26,593 nt of DNA from an uncultured Eubacteriales bacterium (GTDB lineage Bacteria > Bacillota > Clostridia > Monoglobales > Monoglobaceae): assembly GCA_900552305.1 (NCBI GenBank), contig URZD01000002.1, positions 1-26,593 on the forward strand, given 5' to 3'. A program made the translations under genes and the position numbers. This document shows positions 7,124 to 15,732 of the stretch, piece by piece. The notes beneath the pieces were generated by a model. The model made no database searches. It saw only the letters and a program-made list of their open reading frames with translations, and was not told the DNA's origin. Numbering within the stretch: the first letter of the stretch is position 1; the number at the start of each line of letters is the position of its first letter.

Positions 7124-7573
7124 ATGCGATTTTTACCGAGGCGATTGAAAAAGCTGTTTGGCGGTGTGGTGCTTAGTTCATTATTCTTTTGCATTTTGGC
7201 AAGGAAGGGATTTTTACCGGGAAATACCCTTGTGGCGTGTATTGCGTCCGCAATATGCCTTGTGGGAAACCTTGTGTGGCAGTTTTATTGTCTGCGCGTA
7301 TACCGTTATTGCGTGCCGCATATGTCAGTGTATTACAAGACCAATATATGCGCGGCGCTTATTTTGTGCGGAGCGGGAATTTTATGCTCGCTGTTTCTGA
7401 AAGACCCGTACTACGCATATTTTATGCTGCCGTTTAAGCTGTTTTTTCTGACGGGACTCACGGGGAAATTTGTTTCGGCACTGATAGTCGGCGCACTTTT
7501 TCTGATTGAAGTGCCTGTGGCGGAGTTTACAGTGGTAAAGCACCCGGAGAGGTTTGTTACAGAGGAGGAATAA
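7124..7573 (+). CDS. small polytopic membrane protein, unknown function
   Basis: The protein has 149 residues. The start at 7124 is favoured by GGAGG at 7111-7115; the longer reading from GTG 7019 would add a polar 35-residue extension with no supporting site. About four hydrophobic segments are visible, roughly residues 10-26, 32-56, 72-92 and 100-130, after a basic N-terminus (RFLPRRLKK). The tail is acidic (VTEEE). No family motif is recognised. The stop is only 3 bases before the signal-peptidase-like gene, so the two are almost certainly co-translated. A working inference is that this protein provides the membrane partner that the next protein lacks. Confidence 0.7.
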   Translation: MRFLPRRLKKLFGGVVLSSLFFCILARKGFLPGNTLVACIASAICLVGNLVWQFYCLRVYRYCVPHMSVYYKTNICAALILCGAGILCSLFLKDPYYAYFMLPFKLFFLTGLTGKFVSALIVGALFLIEVPVAEFTVVKHPERFVTEEE

Positions 7574-7576
7574 CGA

Positions 7577-8044
7577 ATGACAGATAAGGAAATACAGGAG
7601 AAGAAGGGCGCACGTGAGGTATTGGACGCCATTCGCGATAAGGGCGTGTATGTCGGCGGAGTTGTGGGAACAAGTATGCTGCCGATGTTAAGACAGGGAA
7701 AGGACAAAGTGATGATAAAAAAACCGTGCTTTCCGCTGAAAAAATTTGATGTCCCTCTGTATACGAATTATGACCATATTACGCTGCACAGGATAGTACG
7801 CGTAAGCCGTGACGGCAGCTATGTAATCTGTGGCGACAACAGGAAAAGCTATGAATACGGAGTGACGGAGGACAGAATAATCGGCGTTCTTGCGGCGATT
7901 GTCCGTGACGGTCGGGTAATCGATGCGGACAGCGAGGAGCTTTTGGAGTATGCGCGTCAGGCGCAGAAAAGAAACAGGCTTGCAAAGCTGAAATCCGCAT
8001 TTATACATTACGCGGTAAAAATCAAGCACAGGCTGTTTGGTTAG
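7577..8044 (+). CDS. S26/S24-like signal peptidase family protein (SipW/ER type)
   Basis: The protein has 155 residues. GTSMLPMLRQGKD places the candidate catalytic Ser at residue 33. LHRIV places a His at residue 71, where bacterial type I peptidases have Lys; this Ser/His pair is characteristic of the SipW/archaeal/ER branch. The later CGDNRKSYEYGV with IIGVL is the conserved GDN box. Unlike SipW there is no evident membrane segment at either end: residues 1-30 are charged and the tail (KLKSAFIHYAVKIKHRLFG) is basic and at most amphipathic. It follows a small membrane protein by 3 bases. Family members cut exported proteins, but a non-membrane form could also act on cytosolic targets as S24 proteins do. 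The target is unknown. Confidence 0.75.
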   Translation: MTDKEIQEKKGAREVLDAIRDKGVYVGGVVGTSMLPMLRQGKDKVMIKKPCFPLKKFDVPLYTNYDHITLHRIVRVSRDGSYVICGDNRKSYEYGVTEDRIIGVLAAIVRDGRVIDADSEELLEYARQAQKRNRLAKLKSAFIHYAVKIKHRLFG

Positions 8045-8103
8045 CCGAAATGGAGCAATCCGAACACGACTAAAAGGACATGATTCCGACACATTTCGGT
8101 TAG
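8041..8103 (+). other. hairpin overlapping the peptidase stop codon
   Basis: TTAGCCGAAATG (8041-8052) can pair with CATTTCGGTTAG (8092-8103), eight perfect pairs extended by several more including wobbles, around a 39-base loop. The stem includes the stop codon. It precedes the convergent terminator; the role is uncertain. Confidence 0.4.
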
Positions 8104-8179
8104 GGTGGAACATACAGATTCGTATAAAAAGCTCGTGCCGAGGCGGATTGAGGTCAGCGGCAAAAGGGATTCGGGAAAT

Positions 8180-8219
8180 AAAAAGTCAGGCTGCAAAATT
8201 TTTGCAGTCCGACTTTTTT
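8180..8219. terminator. bidirectional terminator between convergent genes
   Basis: AAAAGTCAGGCTGCAAA (8181-8197) pairs with TTTGCAGTCCGACTTTT with two mismatches. It has a T-run on the plus strand (8214-8219) and an A-run upstream that serves as a T-run on the minus strand. It sits between the peptidase gene and the end of the polyphosphate kinase gene. Confidence 0.88.
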
Positions 8220-8231
8220 GTTAAGTAAATA

Positions 8232-10334
8232 TCAAAGCTGTTCTGCGCGGTTTGCCGCGGCATACGCGTCGTCAAAAAACTTCTCCTGGGAGTTGAGGGG
8301 CGCGCGGTCGCTTGGCAGAATTTTGTATGTTCCGTCCGGCATTTGCGTTCTTGCCTTTACGTTATCCGCGAGCATGGTACGGAGCATGGCACGAATACGC
8401 TCTTTAAGGTTTTCGTTATATATGGGGGCGGCAACCTCGACGCGGCGCAGTGTGTTTCGGGTCATGAAGTCCGCGGAAGAAATATAGATTTTGTCATCCT
8501 CGGGCGTGCCGAAAATGTATATCCGCGAATGTTCCAGAAAACGTCCGACAATGCTGATAATGTTTATGTTGTCTGTTTTCTGCGGGATTCCGCTTTGCAG
8601 ACAGCATATTCCGCGTACAATCATGTCAATTTTTACGCCCGCCTCGGACGCTTCGGCAAGTCTGGTTATAATCTTTCTGTCGGTCAGTGAGTTGAGTTTT
8701 AAGCCTATATACGCGGGTTTACCGGAAATTGCTTTTTTGATTTCATCGTCAATCATTTCAAGAACAGGCGTTTGCAGGCATTTTGGCGCGACAAGCAGAG
8801 ATTCTGTTTCGTCAACTGTGTTTCCGAGCAGTATTGCGCGGAATACCTCCAGCGCCTCGCGTCCTATTTTGGGGTTTGCTGTTATAAGTGACAAATCGGT
8901 ATAAAGCCGAGCGGTTTTTTCGTTATAGTTGCCCGTACCTATTTGGGTTATATACTGGATTTCATCTCCGTCCTTACGTGTGATAAGGCACAGCTTGGAG
9001 TGTACCTTCAGACCGTCAATTCCGTATACAACGTGACATCCCGCGTCCTCAAGCCGTCTGCTCCAGCGGATGTTGTTTGCCTCGTCAAAGCGTGCCTTCA
9101 GCTCGACAAGAACGTCAACCTGCTTGCCGTTTTCGGAGGCTTCGGCAAGAGCCTCGACCACCTTCGAGTTTTTGGCAAGACGGTAAAGCGTCATGCGTAT
9201 CGAAATAACCTTGGGGTCGCGCGCCGCCTCGCTGAGCATATTCAAAAACGGATTTATGCTTTCGTACGGATATGAAAGCAGAACGTCACGGTCAAGCGCC
9301 TGTCTGATTACGGATTCGGCGGGGTCGAGCGACGACGGCTGCTGCGGGACGCGCTTGGGGAATACAAGTGATGAATCCTTGCGTAAGTCGTCCTCTATCT
9401 TAAACAAAAACGAGAGATCGAGCGGCGCTTCCGAATGGAAAACGTACTTCTTTTCAAGCGAGCAGTAGCCGCACAGCTTATCTATCATCTCGGGTGAAAT
9501 GTCGCGCGTCAGTTCCATTCTGACCGGCGCGAGCTTTTTGCGCAGCTTGACAACCTGTTCCATCTGGTCGCGGTAGTTTAAATCCTCGTCATAAACCTTT
9601 GTAACGTCAATATCGGCGTTACGCGTGATACGAAGTATGGATTTTTCCTTTATTTTGTAGCCTTTGAATGCCTTTGGCATAAAGTGCAGAATAAGCTCCT
9701 CTGCAAGAATGTAGGCGTTTTCGCTGTCGGGGATGCCGACAAGGCGGGGAATAACGTCGCCCGCACACGGTATTATTCCGATTTTTTCCTTTTTGCCTTT
9801 TGAGGAAAGTATCGCAAGCGCGTATATGTCGAGTCCTTTAAGGAACGGGAACGGCTGCTTGCGTCCGACAATCATTACGGAAAGCAGCGGAAGGATTTCC
9901 TTGTGAAAGTATTTTTCAAGACCGTCGCATTGCTTTTTGCTTAAATTGCGAAAGCTGACAAGCCTTACGCCGTGCTTTTCCGCAAGGCGCATAACTTCGA
10001 AATAGGTTTTGTCCTTCAGCTCGTTCAGCCGCGCAGTCTCTTTAAGTACCGCGTCAATCTGCTGCGCGGGGGTCATGTTCGTTTTTGTGTCGCGCGGCGG
10101 GTCGCTGAGGAGTTTTTGATCCTCCAGCGAGCCGACGCGTACCATAAAAAATTCGTCAAGGTTGGATTGGAATATCGAAATAAAAGACATTCGTTCGCAA
10201 AGAGGCACATTCTCATTGCGTGCCTCGTCAAGAACGCGCTTGTTAAATTTCAGCCATGAAAGCTCACGGTTTATAAAAATGCTTTTATGTCCGTTTTCGG
10301 TATGCGTTGTATTATTTTCCTCATTGCTGCTCAT
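8232..10334 (-). CDS. ppk1: polyphosphate kinase 1
   Basis: The protein has 700 residues, typical for Ppk1. It polymerises the terminal phosphate of ATP into polyphosphate, reversibly, through a phospho-histidine. The N-terminal domain begins INRELSWLKFN; the catalytic halves carry KVHSKL with candidate phospho-His445 (E. coli His435 equivalent), GTGNYNEKTARLYTD and SSADFMTRNTLRRVEVAAP. Start 10334 is chosen because AAGGAG (10349-10344) lies 9 bases upstream. A longer in-frame reading from ATG 10385 would overlap the previous stop as TGATG and could permit coupled translation of an extra 17 residues. It lies downstream of the phosphofructokinase gene, probably on the same transcript, and ends at a bidirectional terminator. 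Pairing with a glycolytic kinase suggests energy and phosphate storage linked to sugar flux, which is inference. Confidence 0.95.
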   Translation of the reverse strand: MSSNEENNTTHTENGHKSIFINRELSWLKFNKRVLDEARNENVPLCERMSFISIFQSNLDEFFMVRVGSLEDQKLLSDPPRDTKTNMTPAQQIDAVLKETARLNELKDKTYFEVMRLAEKHGVRLVSFRNLSKKQCDGLEKYFHKEILPLLSVMIVGRKQPFPFLKGLDIYALAILSSKGKKEKIGIIPCAGDVIPRLVGIPDSENAYILAEELILHFMPKAFKGYKIKEKSILRITRNADIDVTKVYDEDLNYRDQMEQVVKLRKKLAPVRMELTRDISPEMIDKLCGYCSLEKKYVFHSEAPLDLSFLFKIEDDLRKDSSLVFPKRVPQQPSSLDPAESVIRQALDRDVLLSYPYESINPFLNMLSEAARDPKVISIRMTLYRLAKNSKVVEALAEASENGKQVDVLVELKARFDEANNIRWSRRLEDAGCHVVYGIDGLKVHSKLCLITRKDGDEIQYITQIGTGNYNEKTARLYTDLSLITANPKIGREALEVFRAILLGNTVDETESLLVAPKCLQTPVLEMIDDEIKKAISGKPAYIGLKLNSLTDRKIITRLAEASEAGVKIDMIVRGICCLQSGIPQKTDNINIISIVGRFLEHSRIYIFGTPEDDKIYISSADFMTRNTLRRVEVAAPIYNENLKERIRAMLRTMLADNVKARTQMPDGTYKILPSDRAPLNSQEKFFDDAYAAANRAEQL

Positions 10335-10384
10335 ATCGGTACACTCCTTTTTGTCATAATGAAAAAGCCTGCTAAAATATTCCA

Positions 10385-11473
10385 TCAGTCTCCAAAACAA
10401 ATTCCTACCTCCTTTGCCTGTGTAACAATTTCGCAGTCATGGGGAACAAGCTTCAGCTTTCCTGCAACCTCGCTGAGCGGAACCGCCTGAATCGAGGCGC
10501 CGCGCACAACAACCGTTTTGCCGAAGTCGCCGTCCATTATGAGCCGTGCCGCCGCCGCGCCAAGACGTGTGGAAAGAGTTCTGTCGTATGCGTCCGGCGC
10601 GCCGCCGCGCTGTGTATGACCCGGAACGGTTATGCGTACTTCCTGACCGGTAAGCTCGCCGAGCTTTTCAGCAAGCTCGTATGATACCGAAGGATACGGA
10701 CTTTCGCGGCGTTTCTTTTTCAGCTCTTTTTTGTCAAGAACGCTGTCCTCTTTGGAAATAGCGCCCTCCGCAACCGCAATAATCGAAAAATGTTTTTTCT
10801 GCTCGCGGCGTTTTTGAAGTGCGGCAGCCACATTTTTGATGTCATACGGTATCTCGGGAATGAGTATTACGTCCGCGCCGCCCGCAATTCCCGCATTGAG
10901 GGTAATCCAGCCGACCTTGTGTCCCATGACTTCTACAATGAAAATACGTCCGTGCGACGCCGCCGTTGTGTGAATACAGTCAATGGCGCGGGTTGCAACG
11001 TCAACCGCACTGTTAAAGCCGAAGGTCATATCCGTTCCCCACAGGTCGTTGTCGATAGTCTTGGGGAGCGTTACCACGTTAAGACCCTCCTCGGAAAGAA
11101 GGTTGGCAGTTTTGTGCGAGCCGTTGCCGCCGAGGACAACAAGGCAGTCGAGCTTGTTCTTTTTATATGTGTCCTTCATTGCCTTTACCTTGTCAAGTCC
11201 GTTTTCGTCCGGGGTACGCATTTTTTTGAACGGCTGTCGCGAGGTGCCGAGTATCGTTCCGCCGAGGGTCAGTATGCCCGAAAAGTCGGACTCCTTCATT
11301 TTTTTTAGGTTATTGTAAATAAGACCCTTGTAGCCGTCAAGGATTCCGTAAATTTCTATACCGTCCACATTATTGTAAAGCGATTTCGCAACGCCGCGCA
11401 TAGCTGCGTTAAGGCTCTGGCAGTCGCCGCCGCTTGTGAGTATTCCTATTCTTTTTAACTGTTCTTTATTCAT
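10385..11473 (-). CDS. pfkA: 6-phosphofructokinase family protein
   Basis: The protein has 362 residues. ATG 11473 is preferred over an in-frame GTG at 11482 because the ribosome site AGAGG (11486-11482) would overlap the latter. The family phosphorylates fructose 6-phosphate at C1, using ATP or pyrophosphate. Visible motifs are GILTSGGDCQSLNAAMRG (nucleotide loop), TIDND with base Asp141 and Asp143, EVMGHKVGW (substrate) and PGHTQRGGAPDAYDR. The usual GGDGS is GGNGS here, with Asn117 at the position of E. coli Mg-binding Asp103; this bears on donor choice and activity. It is longer than E. coli PfkA (320). It is divergent from the PTS operon, where no other sugar-phosphate kinase exists, so it is the likely source of bisphosphate for the two aldolases. 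Fructose 6-phosphate or tagatose 6-phosphate are both possible substrates. Confidence 0.88.
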   Translation of the reverse strand: MNKEQLKRIGILTSGGDCQSLNAAMRGVAKSLYNNVDGIEIYGILDGYKGLIYNNLKKMKESDFSGILTLGGTILGTSRQPFKKMRTPDENGLDKVKAMKDTYKKNKLDCLVVLGGNGSHKTANLLSEEGLNVVTLPKTIDNDLWGTDMTFGFNSAVDVATRAIDCIHTTAASHGRIFIVEVMGHKVGWITLNAGIAGGADVILIPEIPYDIKNVAAALQKRREQKKHFSIIAVAEGAISKEDSVLDKKELKKKRRESPYPSVSYELAEKLGELTGQEVRITVPGHTQRGGAPDAYDRTLSTRLGAAAARLIMDGDFGKTVVVRGASIQAVPLSEVAGKLKLVPHDCEIVTQAKEVGICFGD

Positions 11474-11527
11474 TGTAACCACCTCTTAATGTTATATTAG
11501 CATATTTATTTTGAAAATTCAAGGCAT

Positions 11528-11556
11528 TTTATATACGTTTTGCGGCTCAAAAGCAA
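11528..11556 (-). promoter_or_regulatory. candidate promoter for the phosphofructokinase-ppk unit
   Basis: On the minus strand TTGCTT (11556-11551) and TATAAA (11533-11528) are 17 bases apart. A second, overlapping candidate (TTGAAT then TAATAT) lies about 25 bases closer to the gene. The region is very AT-rich, so the choice between them is uncertain. Confidence 0.4.
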
Positions 11557-11744
11557 ATAATAGACTTTTTTTGCCACAAAAAGTAAACTTTAAGTGAACA
11601 ATGCGTAAATATTATTGAAAAAAAACAAATAATATAATAAAATTAAACTAAATTAAAATAATAAAACCCCCGAAAACAGTGCATATTGTAGAATTTTGTA
11701 CTAATGTGTCAAAAAAACGAAAAAACATATGGTCTCCGATGTAG

Positions 11745-11750
11745 TATAAT
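11745..11750 (+). promoter_or_regulatory. -10 box of the PTS operon promoter with weak -35
   Basis: A perfect TATAAT lies 43 bases before the regulator start codon. The -35 region 17 bases upstream (11722-11727, AAAACA) is poor. Such a promoter fits dependence on an activator, and the first gene product is of an activator class. The 11557-11740 stretch contains no gene and is AT-rich with an A/T-tract cluster near 11620-11670, possibly bent DNA for regulator binding. Confidence 0.5.
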
Positions 11751-11793
11751 GCAAGTGTACAGAGGAAAGGGTGAACGAAGGGAGCCTGAAACA

Positions 11794-13773
11794 ATGAATA
11801 AAAGGCAAACTGACATCTTGAGAATTTTGTATAAGGACCGCAGCTATGTGACCTACGGCGAGATAGCAAAACAGCTCGGCGTATCGGTCGGAACCGTGAG
11901 AAACGACATAGCGGTGATAAAAGAGGCGCTTGCGAGAGCGGAGGCGGGCGAGCTTGAAACAAAGCCGCACGCGGGAGTGAGGTTGGTTTCGACCTCCGAC
12001 AGCCTTAAAGCACTTCCTGAAAACAGCGGGGAGGACGACAGAGAGATTTTCTTCTTTATAATACGTCACCTTCTTAAAAACGGAAGTCTTACGGCGCAGC
12101 GGCTTGCACAGCAGCATTTCCTCGGACGGAGCCAAACAGAGAAAATTCTGGAACAGGTTTCACACTGGTTCTCTGACAACCGTATCGTGTTTGAAAGACG
12201 GAGAGGCAAGGGAATTTCAATCCGCTGCAGCGAGTTTAACTACAGAGCGGCGTGTCTGAACTTTTGCATGGAGTACCGCGATATGCACGCCGGACTGATA
12301 ACCGAAAGGCAGTCGGGACACTCGCTTATCACGGACAGGGACTACACCGCAATCTGTGCGGCTCTTGACGGATTTGACGTTTCACCCGCGATAGAGGCGG
12401 TTGCCGGGTTGGAGGACGAGCTAGGATTCAGATTCAGCTATATATCGGCTCTCGGACTTGTATTCATGCTCTCACTGGCGTGCGTCAGAATGAAAAAGGG
12501 TATCGAGGTTGAGATGCCCGAAACGGGCGGACGTGAAATCGGCTGCGGAGCAGACCGTAAAATGGCGGAACTGCTGAAGAAAAGTCTGAGCGACAAAACG
12601 GGACTTTGCATATCGGACAGCGAGACGGACTATATCAGATTTGCGGCGGCGGTTTCCGAGATTCAGGAGCTTGAAACCGGCGAGGGCGAATGTGATATAG
12701 AATCGCTTGACCCGGAGCTTTGCACACTGACGGTTAAGGCGGTCAAGCTGATAAGCGAGGTTGCGGGAATCGACCTGAGATGCGACGGATTTTTCGTCAG
12801 ACAGCTGTTCCTTCAGTTAAGGGTCACAACGGCGCGGCTCAGATACGGTATAACCGTAAAAAATCCGCTGCTTGACAAAATCAAGTCGGGGTACCCGAAC
12901 ATGATGGCGGTGGCGTGGCTGCTCGGAAATGTGTTTGAAAAGGAGCTTGGTCTTGAAATTAACGAACACGAGGTAGGGTATATGGCACTCCACATCGGCG
13001 GAGCGGTCGAAAGACACCTTACGCAGCTCAGTGCATACATCGTATGCGATTATGGGATAGGTATATCGCATATTCTCCGCGAGAAAATAAGCAGAGCGAT
13101 ACCGGAGCTTATGGTAACGGGAGTTTACTCGGCGCGGGATATGCGCAGCATAAAAAGCGGACAGTGCGATTTCATAATAACAACGACCCCGCTTGACGGC
13201 TACAGACTCAATCACGATATTGTAAGGGTCGGACACCTGCTTGACGAGAGTGACATTCGGTCGATTAAGGCTGAGATGAAGAACATCCGCTCAATGAGAA
13301 AAGAAAAAATGAAGGCGATAATGCCTTACGAAAGCCTGTTTCACCCCGAGCTGATTTTTACCGATTGTTCGGTAAGAAACAAGGACGAGCTTTTGAAAAT
13401 GCTTTGTAAAGCGCTCAGCCAATCGGGATTTGTGACTGACGGTTTTGAAAAAAGCGTACTCGAAAGAGAAAGAATTGCCGCAACGGGTATAGGCAAGGGA
13501 ATTGCGGCGCCGCACGGAATGAGCAATTTTGTAAACCGCTCTGCGGTGGTGTACGCAAGCCTTAAACAGCCGATTGAGTGGAGCAAGGGCGAGTCGGTTG
13601 ACATTGTGTTTCTGCTCGCGTTTGACCTTGCCGATGACGGCGGGATGAAAAAGGAAATAATCGGTTTTTACAAATCGCTTGTATCGTTTACAGAGGCTGA
13701 CGAGGACGAGTTCAGACGCCTGAAAGAGCTTAAAGATAAAAATGAAATTATGAAAATATTTAAAAAGTGGTAG
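11794..13773 (+). CDS. PRD-containing transcriptional activator with EIIB and EIIA domains (LicR/MtlR class)
   Basis: The protein has 659 residues. Start 11794 has AAGGGAG at 11778-11784; the upstream in-frame ATG at 11704 lies before the promoter -10 box and cannot be used from it. The order is DeoR-type helix-turn-helix (about 1-60: TYGEIAKQLGVSVGTVRNDI), second winged helix (about 75-150), PRD1 (about 180-290), PRD2 (about 300-405), EIIB-like (about 410-500, Cys418 in CDYGIGIS) and EIIA-like (about 515-655, His574 in APHG). The class is switched by phosphorylation from HPr and the sugar-specific EII, activating the operon when substrate is transported. PRD2 keeps His392 and His400, but the usual first PRD histidines appear replaced (Met225 in PRD1, Gln341 in PRD2). 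It is the first gene of the PTS operon, 12 bases before HPr. Confidence 0.9.
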   Translation: MNKRQTDILRILYKDRSYVTYGEIAKQLGVSVGTVRNDIAVIKEALARAEAGELETKPHAGVRLVSTSDSLKALPENSGEDDREIFFFIIRHLLKNGSLTAQRLAQQHFLGRSQTEKILEQVSHWFSDNRIVFERRRGKGISIRCSEFNYRAACLNFCMEYRDMHAGLITERQSGHSLITDRDYTAICAALDGFDVSPAIEAVAGLEDELGFRFSYISALGLVFMLSLACVRMKKGIEVEMPETGGREIGCGADRKMAELLKKSLSDKTGLCISDSETDYIRFAAAVSEIQELETGEGECDIESLDPELCTLTVKAVKLISEVAGIDLRCDGFFVRQLFLQLRVTTARLRYGITVKNPLLDKIKSGYPNMMAVAWLLGNVFEKELGLEINEHEVGYMALHIGGAVERHLTQLSAYIVCDYGIGISHILREKISRAIPELMVTGVYSARDMRSIKSGQCDFIITTTPLDGYRLNHDIVRVGHLLDESDIRSIKAEMKNIRSMRKEKMKAIMPYESLFHPELIFTDCSVRNKDELLKMLCKALSQSGFVTDGFEKSVLERERIAATGIGKGIAAPHGMSNFVNRSAVVYASLKQPIEWSKGESVDIVFLLAFDLADDGGMKKEIIGFYKSLVSFTEADEDEFRRLKELKDKNEIMKIFKKW

Positions 13774-13785
13774 GAGGTTTTCATT

Positions 13786-14040
13786 ATGGTACAGGTAAGT
13801 TACACTATCAAAAATGAAGAGGGCTTGCACGCGAGACCGGCTTCGGACTTCTGCAAGACCGCAAATACGTTCAAGAGCAAAATTCGCGTGATTAAAGACG
13901 GCGAGGAATTTGAGGCAAAAAGCATACTTATGGTTCTTTGTGTCGGAGCGGCGCAGGGCGACACAATAGAAATCAGAGCGGAGGGCGAGGACGAGCAGGA
14001 GGCAATCGACGCTCTGGTGAAAACACTGGATTCGGAGTGA
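13786..14040 (+). CDS. ptsH: PTS phosphocarrier protein HPr
   Basis: The protein has 84 residues, the normal size. His15 in GLHARPAS is the site phosphorylated by Enzyme I; Ser46 in AKSILM matches the HPr-kinase site used for catabolite control in Firmicutes. The helix after Ser46 (VLCVGAAQGD) is somewhat unlike common housekeeping HPr. It passes phosphate from Enzyme I to EIIA proteins and to the PRD regulator. AGGAGG at 13772-13777 supports the start. It is followed 6 bases later by Enzyme I. Location inside a sugar operon makes it either the dedicated or the sole HPr of the cell; this window cannot decide. Confidence 0.94.
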   Translation: MVQVSYTIKNEEGLHARPASDFCKTANTFKSKIRVIKDGEEFEAKSILMVLCVGAAQGDTIEIRAEGEDEQEAIDALVKTLDSE

Positions 14041-14046
14041 TGGGAT

Positions 14047-15732
14047 ATGAAAATATATAAAGGAATTGCGGGTGCGCCGGGCATCGCCGAAGGAACGCTT
14101 TTATACTTTGAAAAAGGCCCTGCGGAGCATTGCGAAGTAAGCATTGACGAGGCAATCGAAATGGCGCTTGAAAAGGTCAGAACACTTGGCCGCAAGGCTC
14201 ATGAGGACTTGGGCGAGGACAAGGCGAAAATCTTTGCGGCATACGAAATGCTGTTGGAGGACACAATGCTGACCGACCCGATAAAGGCGGAAATAGAAGG
14301 CGGCACAGAGCCGAAGGCAGCGGTTGAGAAAATCACCGGAATGATGTCGTCAAGGCTCGCGTCAAAGGACAACGAGTATATGCGCCAGCGCGCGGACGAT
14401 ATAAGATATATCGGCGAGATACTTAAAGATATGCTGAGCGGTGCGGGCGGCGAGTTTACATTCCCCGACGGCGATGAAAAATTCGTGCTTGCGGCACACG
14501 AGCTGACTCCGGTTGACACAATGCTGTTCGACCAAAGCAGGCTTGCGGGACTTGTGACCGAGATGGGCGGCGCAACGTCGCACACGGTAATCCTTGCAAA
14601 GTCGCTCGGTATTCCGGCGGTGGTCGGAGTGAAAGTGCTTGATTCCGCGGACAGCGGCAAAGGAGCCTTTCTTGACGGGTATACGGGAACACTGGTTACA
14701 AACCCCGATGACGCGGAAAAGTGCAGATACTCAAAGCTGCTTGCGGACGAGGAACAGCTGAAGGTGCGGCTTGAAGGGATAAAGAAGGCGGACGCGCACA
14801 CGGCTGACGGCGAAAGAATAGCGGTCGCGGTGAATATCGGAAAGCCTTCCGATTTAAAGGGCACTGAGGATACGGCATTTGACGGAGTAGGACTTTTCAG
14901 GTCAGAGTTTCTCTATTCTTCAACCGATAAAAAGCCTGAAAAAGACGAGCAGACCGAGGCGTACCGAAAGGCAATCGAGGCGGTTTATCCGAATCCTGTA
15001 ACGATAAGGACGATAGATGTCGGCGGCGATAAGCAGCTTGCATACCTTAACATGAAGGCGGAGGAAAATCCGTTCCTCGGCAACCGCGGAATACGTCTTT
15101 GCATGAACAATACGGAGATATTCGCGGAGCAGCTTGAAGCGATACTCAGAGCCGGTGCGGGAAAGGAAGTAAAGATAATGCTTCCGATGATAACCTGTAT
15201 CGATGAGATAAGAAAAACGCGCGAGCTTATTGCGGAAATCGAAAAACGGCTTGACGGCGAGGGCGCGGATTACTGCCGCAGCGTAAAGCTCGGAATAATG
15301 ATAGAAACGCCCGCAAGCGCGATTATGGCTGACGTTTTTGCAAGGCACTGCGATTTCTTCAGCATAGGCACAAACGACCTTGTACAGTATGTAATGGCTG
15401 CGGACAGGGGAAATGCGGATGTTGAGAATATATACAATCCGTATCACCCGGCGGTGCTGAGAATGCTTGAAAGAGTGATAAAGCCGGGTGCAGACTCGGG
15501 GATTGAGGTCAGCGTATGCGGCGACCTTGCCGCGAACACCGACTTTACAAAGATACTTTTGGGAATAGGTCTGAAAAAATTCAGCGTGCCGTTCCCAATG
15601 GTAAGCCGGATAAAGTATCTTATAGGTACGATAGATTTGGCGGACGCAAGGAAGCTTGCGGAAGAAATTCTTAAAGCGGAAGATGAAAATGAGGTTATAA
15701 AAATTCTAAGAAAGGAGAATCGGACGTTATGA
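14047..15732 (+). CDS. ptsI: PTS Enzyme I (phosphoenolpyruvate-protein phosphotransferase)
   Basis: The protein has 561 residues, near the usual 570. It starts the relay by taking phosphate from PEP onto His179 (GGATSHTVI, where GGRTSHSAI is common) and giving it to HPr. The N-terminal HPr-binding and swivelling domains span about 1-225; the PEP-binding barrel (about 255-561) shows GIRLCM, the Arg-containing IGTNDLVQYVMAADRGN signature and Cys491 in SVCGDLAAN (commonly SVCGEMAGD). Most essential residues remain, so activity is expected. The gene starts 6 bases after HPr and its last four bases (ATGA) overlap the EIIA start, indicating coupled translation. The variant active-site signatures suggest a divergent, possibly dedicated Enzyme I. 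Confidence 0.94.
   Translation: MKIYKGIAGAPGIAEGTLLYFEKGPAEHCEVSIDEAIEMALEKVRTLGRKAHEDLGEDKAKIFAAYEMLLEDTMLTDPIKAEIEGGTEPKAAVEKITGMMSSRLASKDNEYMRQRADDIRYIGEILKDMLSGAGGEFTFPDGDEKFVLAAHELTPVDTMLFDQSRLAGLVTEMGGATSHTVILAKSLGIPAVVGVKVLDSADSGKGAFLDGYTGTLVTNPDDAEKCRYSKLLADEEQLKVRLEGIKKADAHTADGERIAVAVNIGKPSDLKGTEDTAFDGVGLFRSEFLYSSTDKKPEKDEQTEAYRKAIEAVYPNPVTIRTIDVGGDKQLAYLNMKAEENPFLGNRGIRLCMNNTEIFAEQLEAILRAGAGKEVKIMLPMITCIDEIRKTRELIAEIEKRLDGEGADYCRSVKLGIMIETPASAIMADVFARHCDFFSIGTNDLVQYVMAADRGNADVENIYNPYHPAVLRMLERVIKPGADSGIEVSVCGDLAANTDFTKILLGIGLKKFSVPFPMVSRIKYLIGTIDLADARKLAEEILKAEDENEVIKILRKENRTL

Noticed and set aside
11704..11793. An upstream extension of the PRD regulator from the ATG at 11704
   Set aside because: It lies before the TATAAT at 11745-11750, has no ribosome site, and the HTH domain begins properly at 11794.
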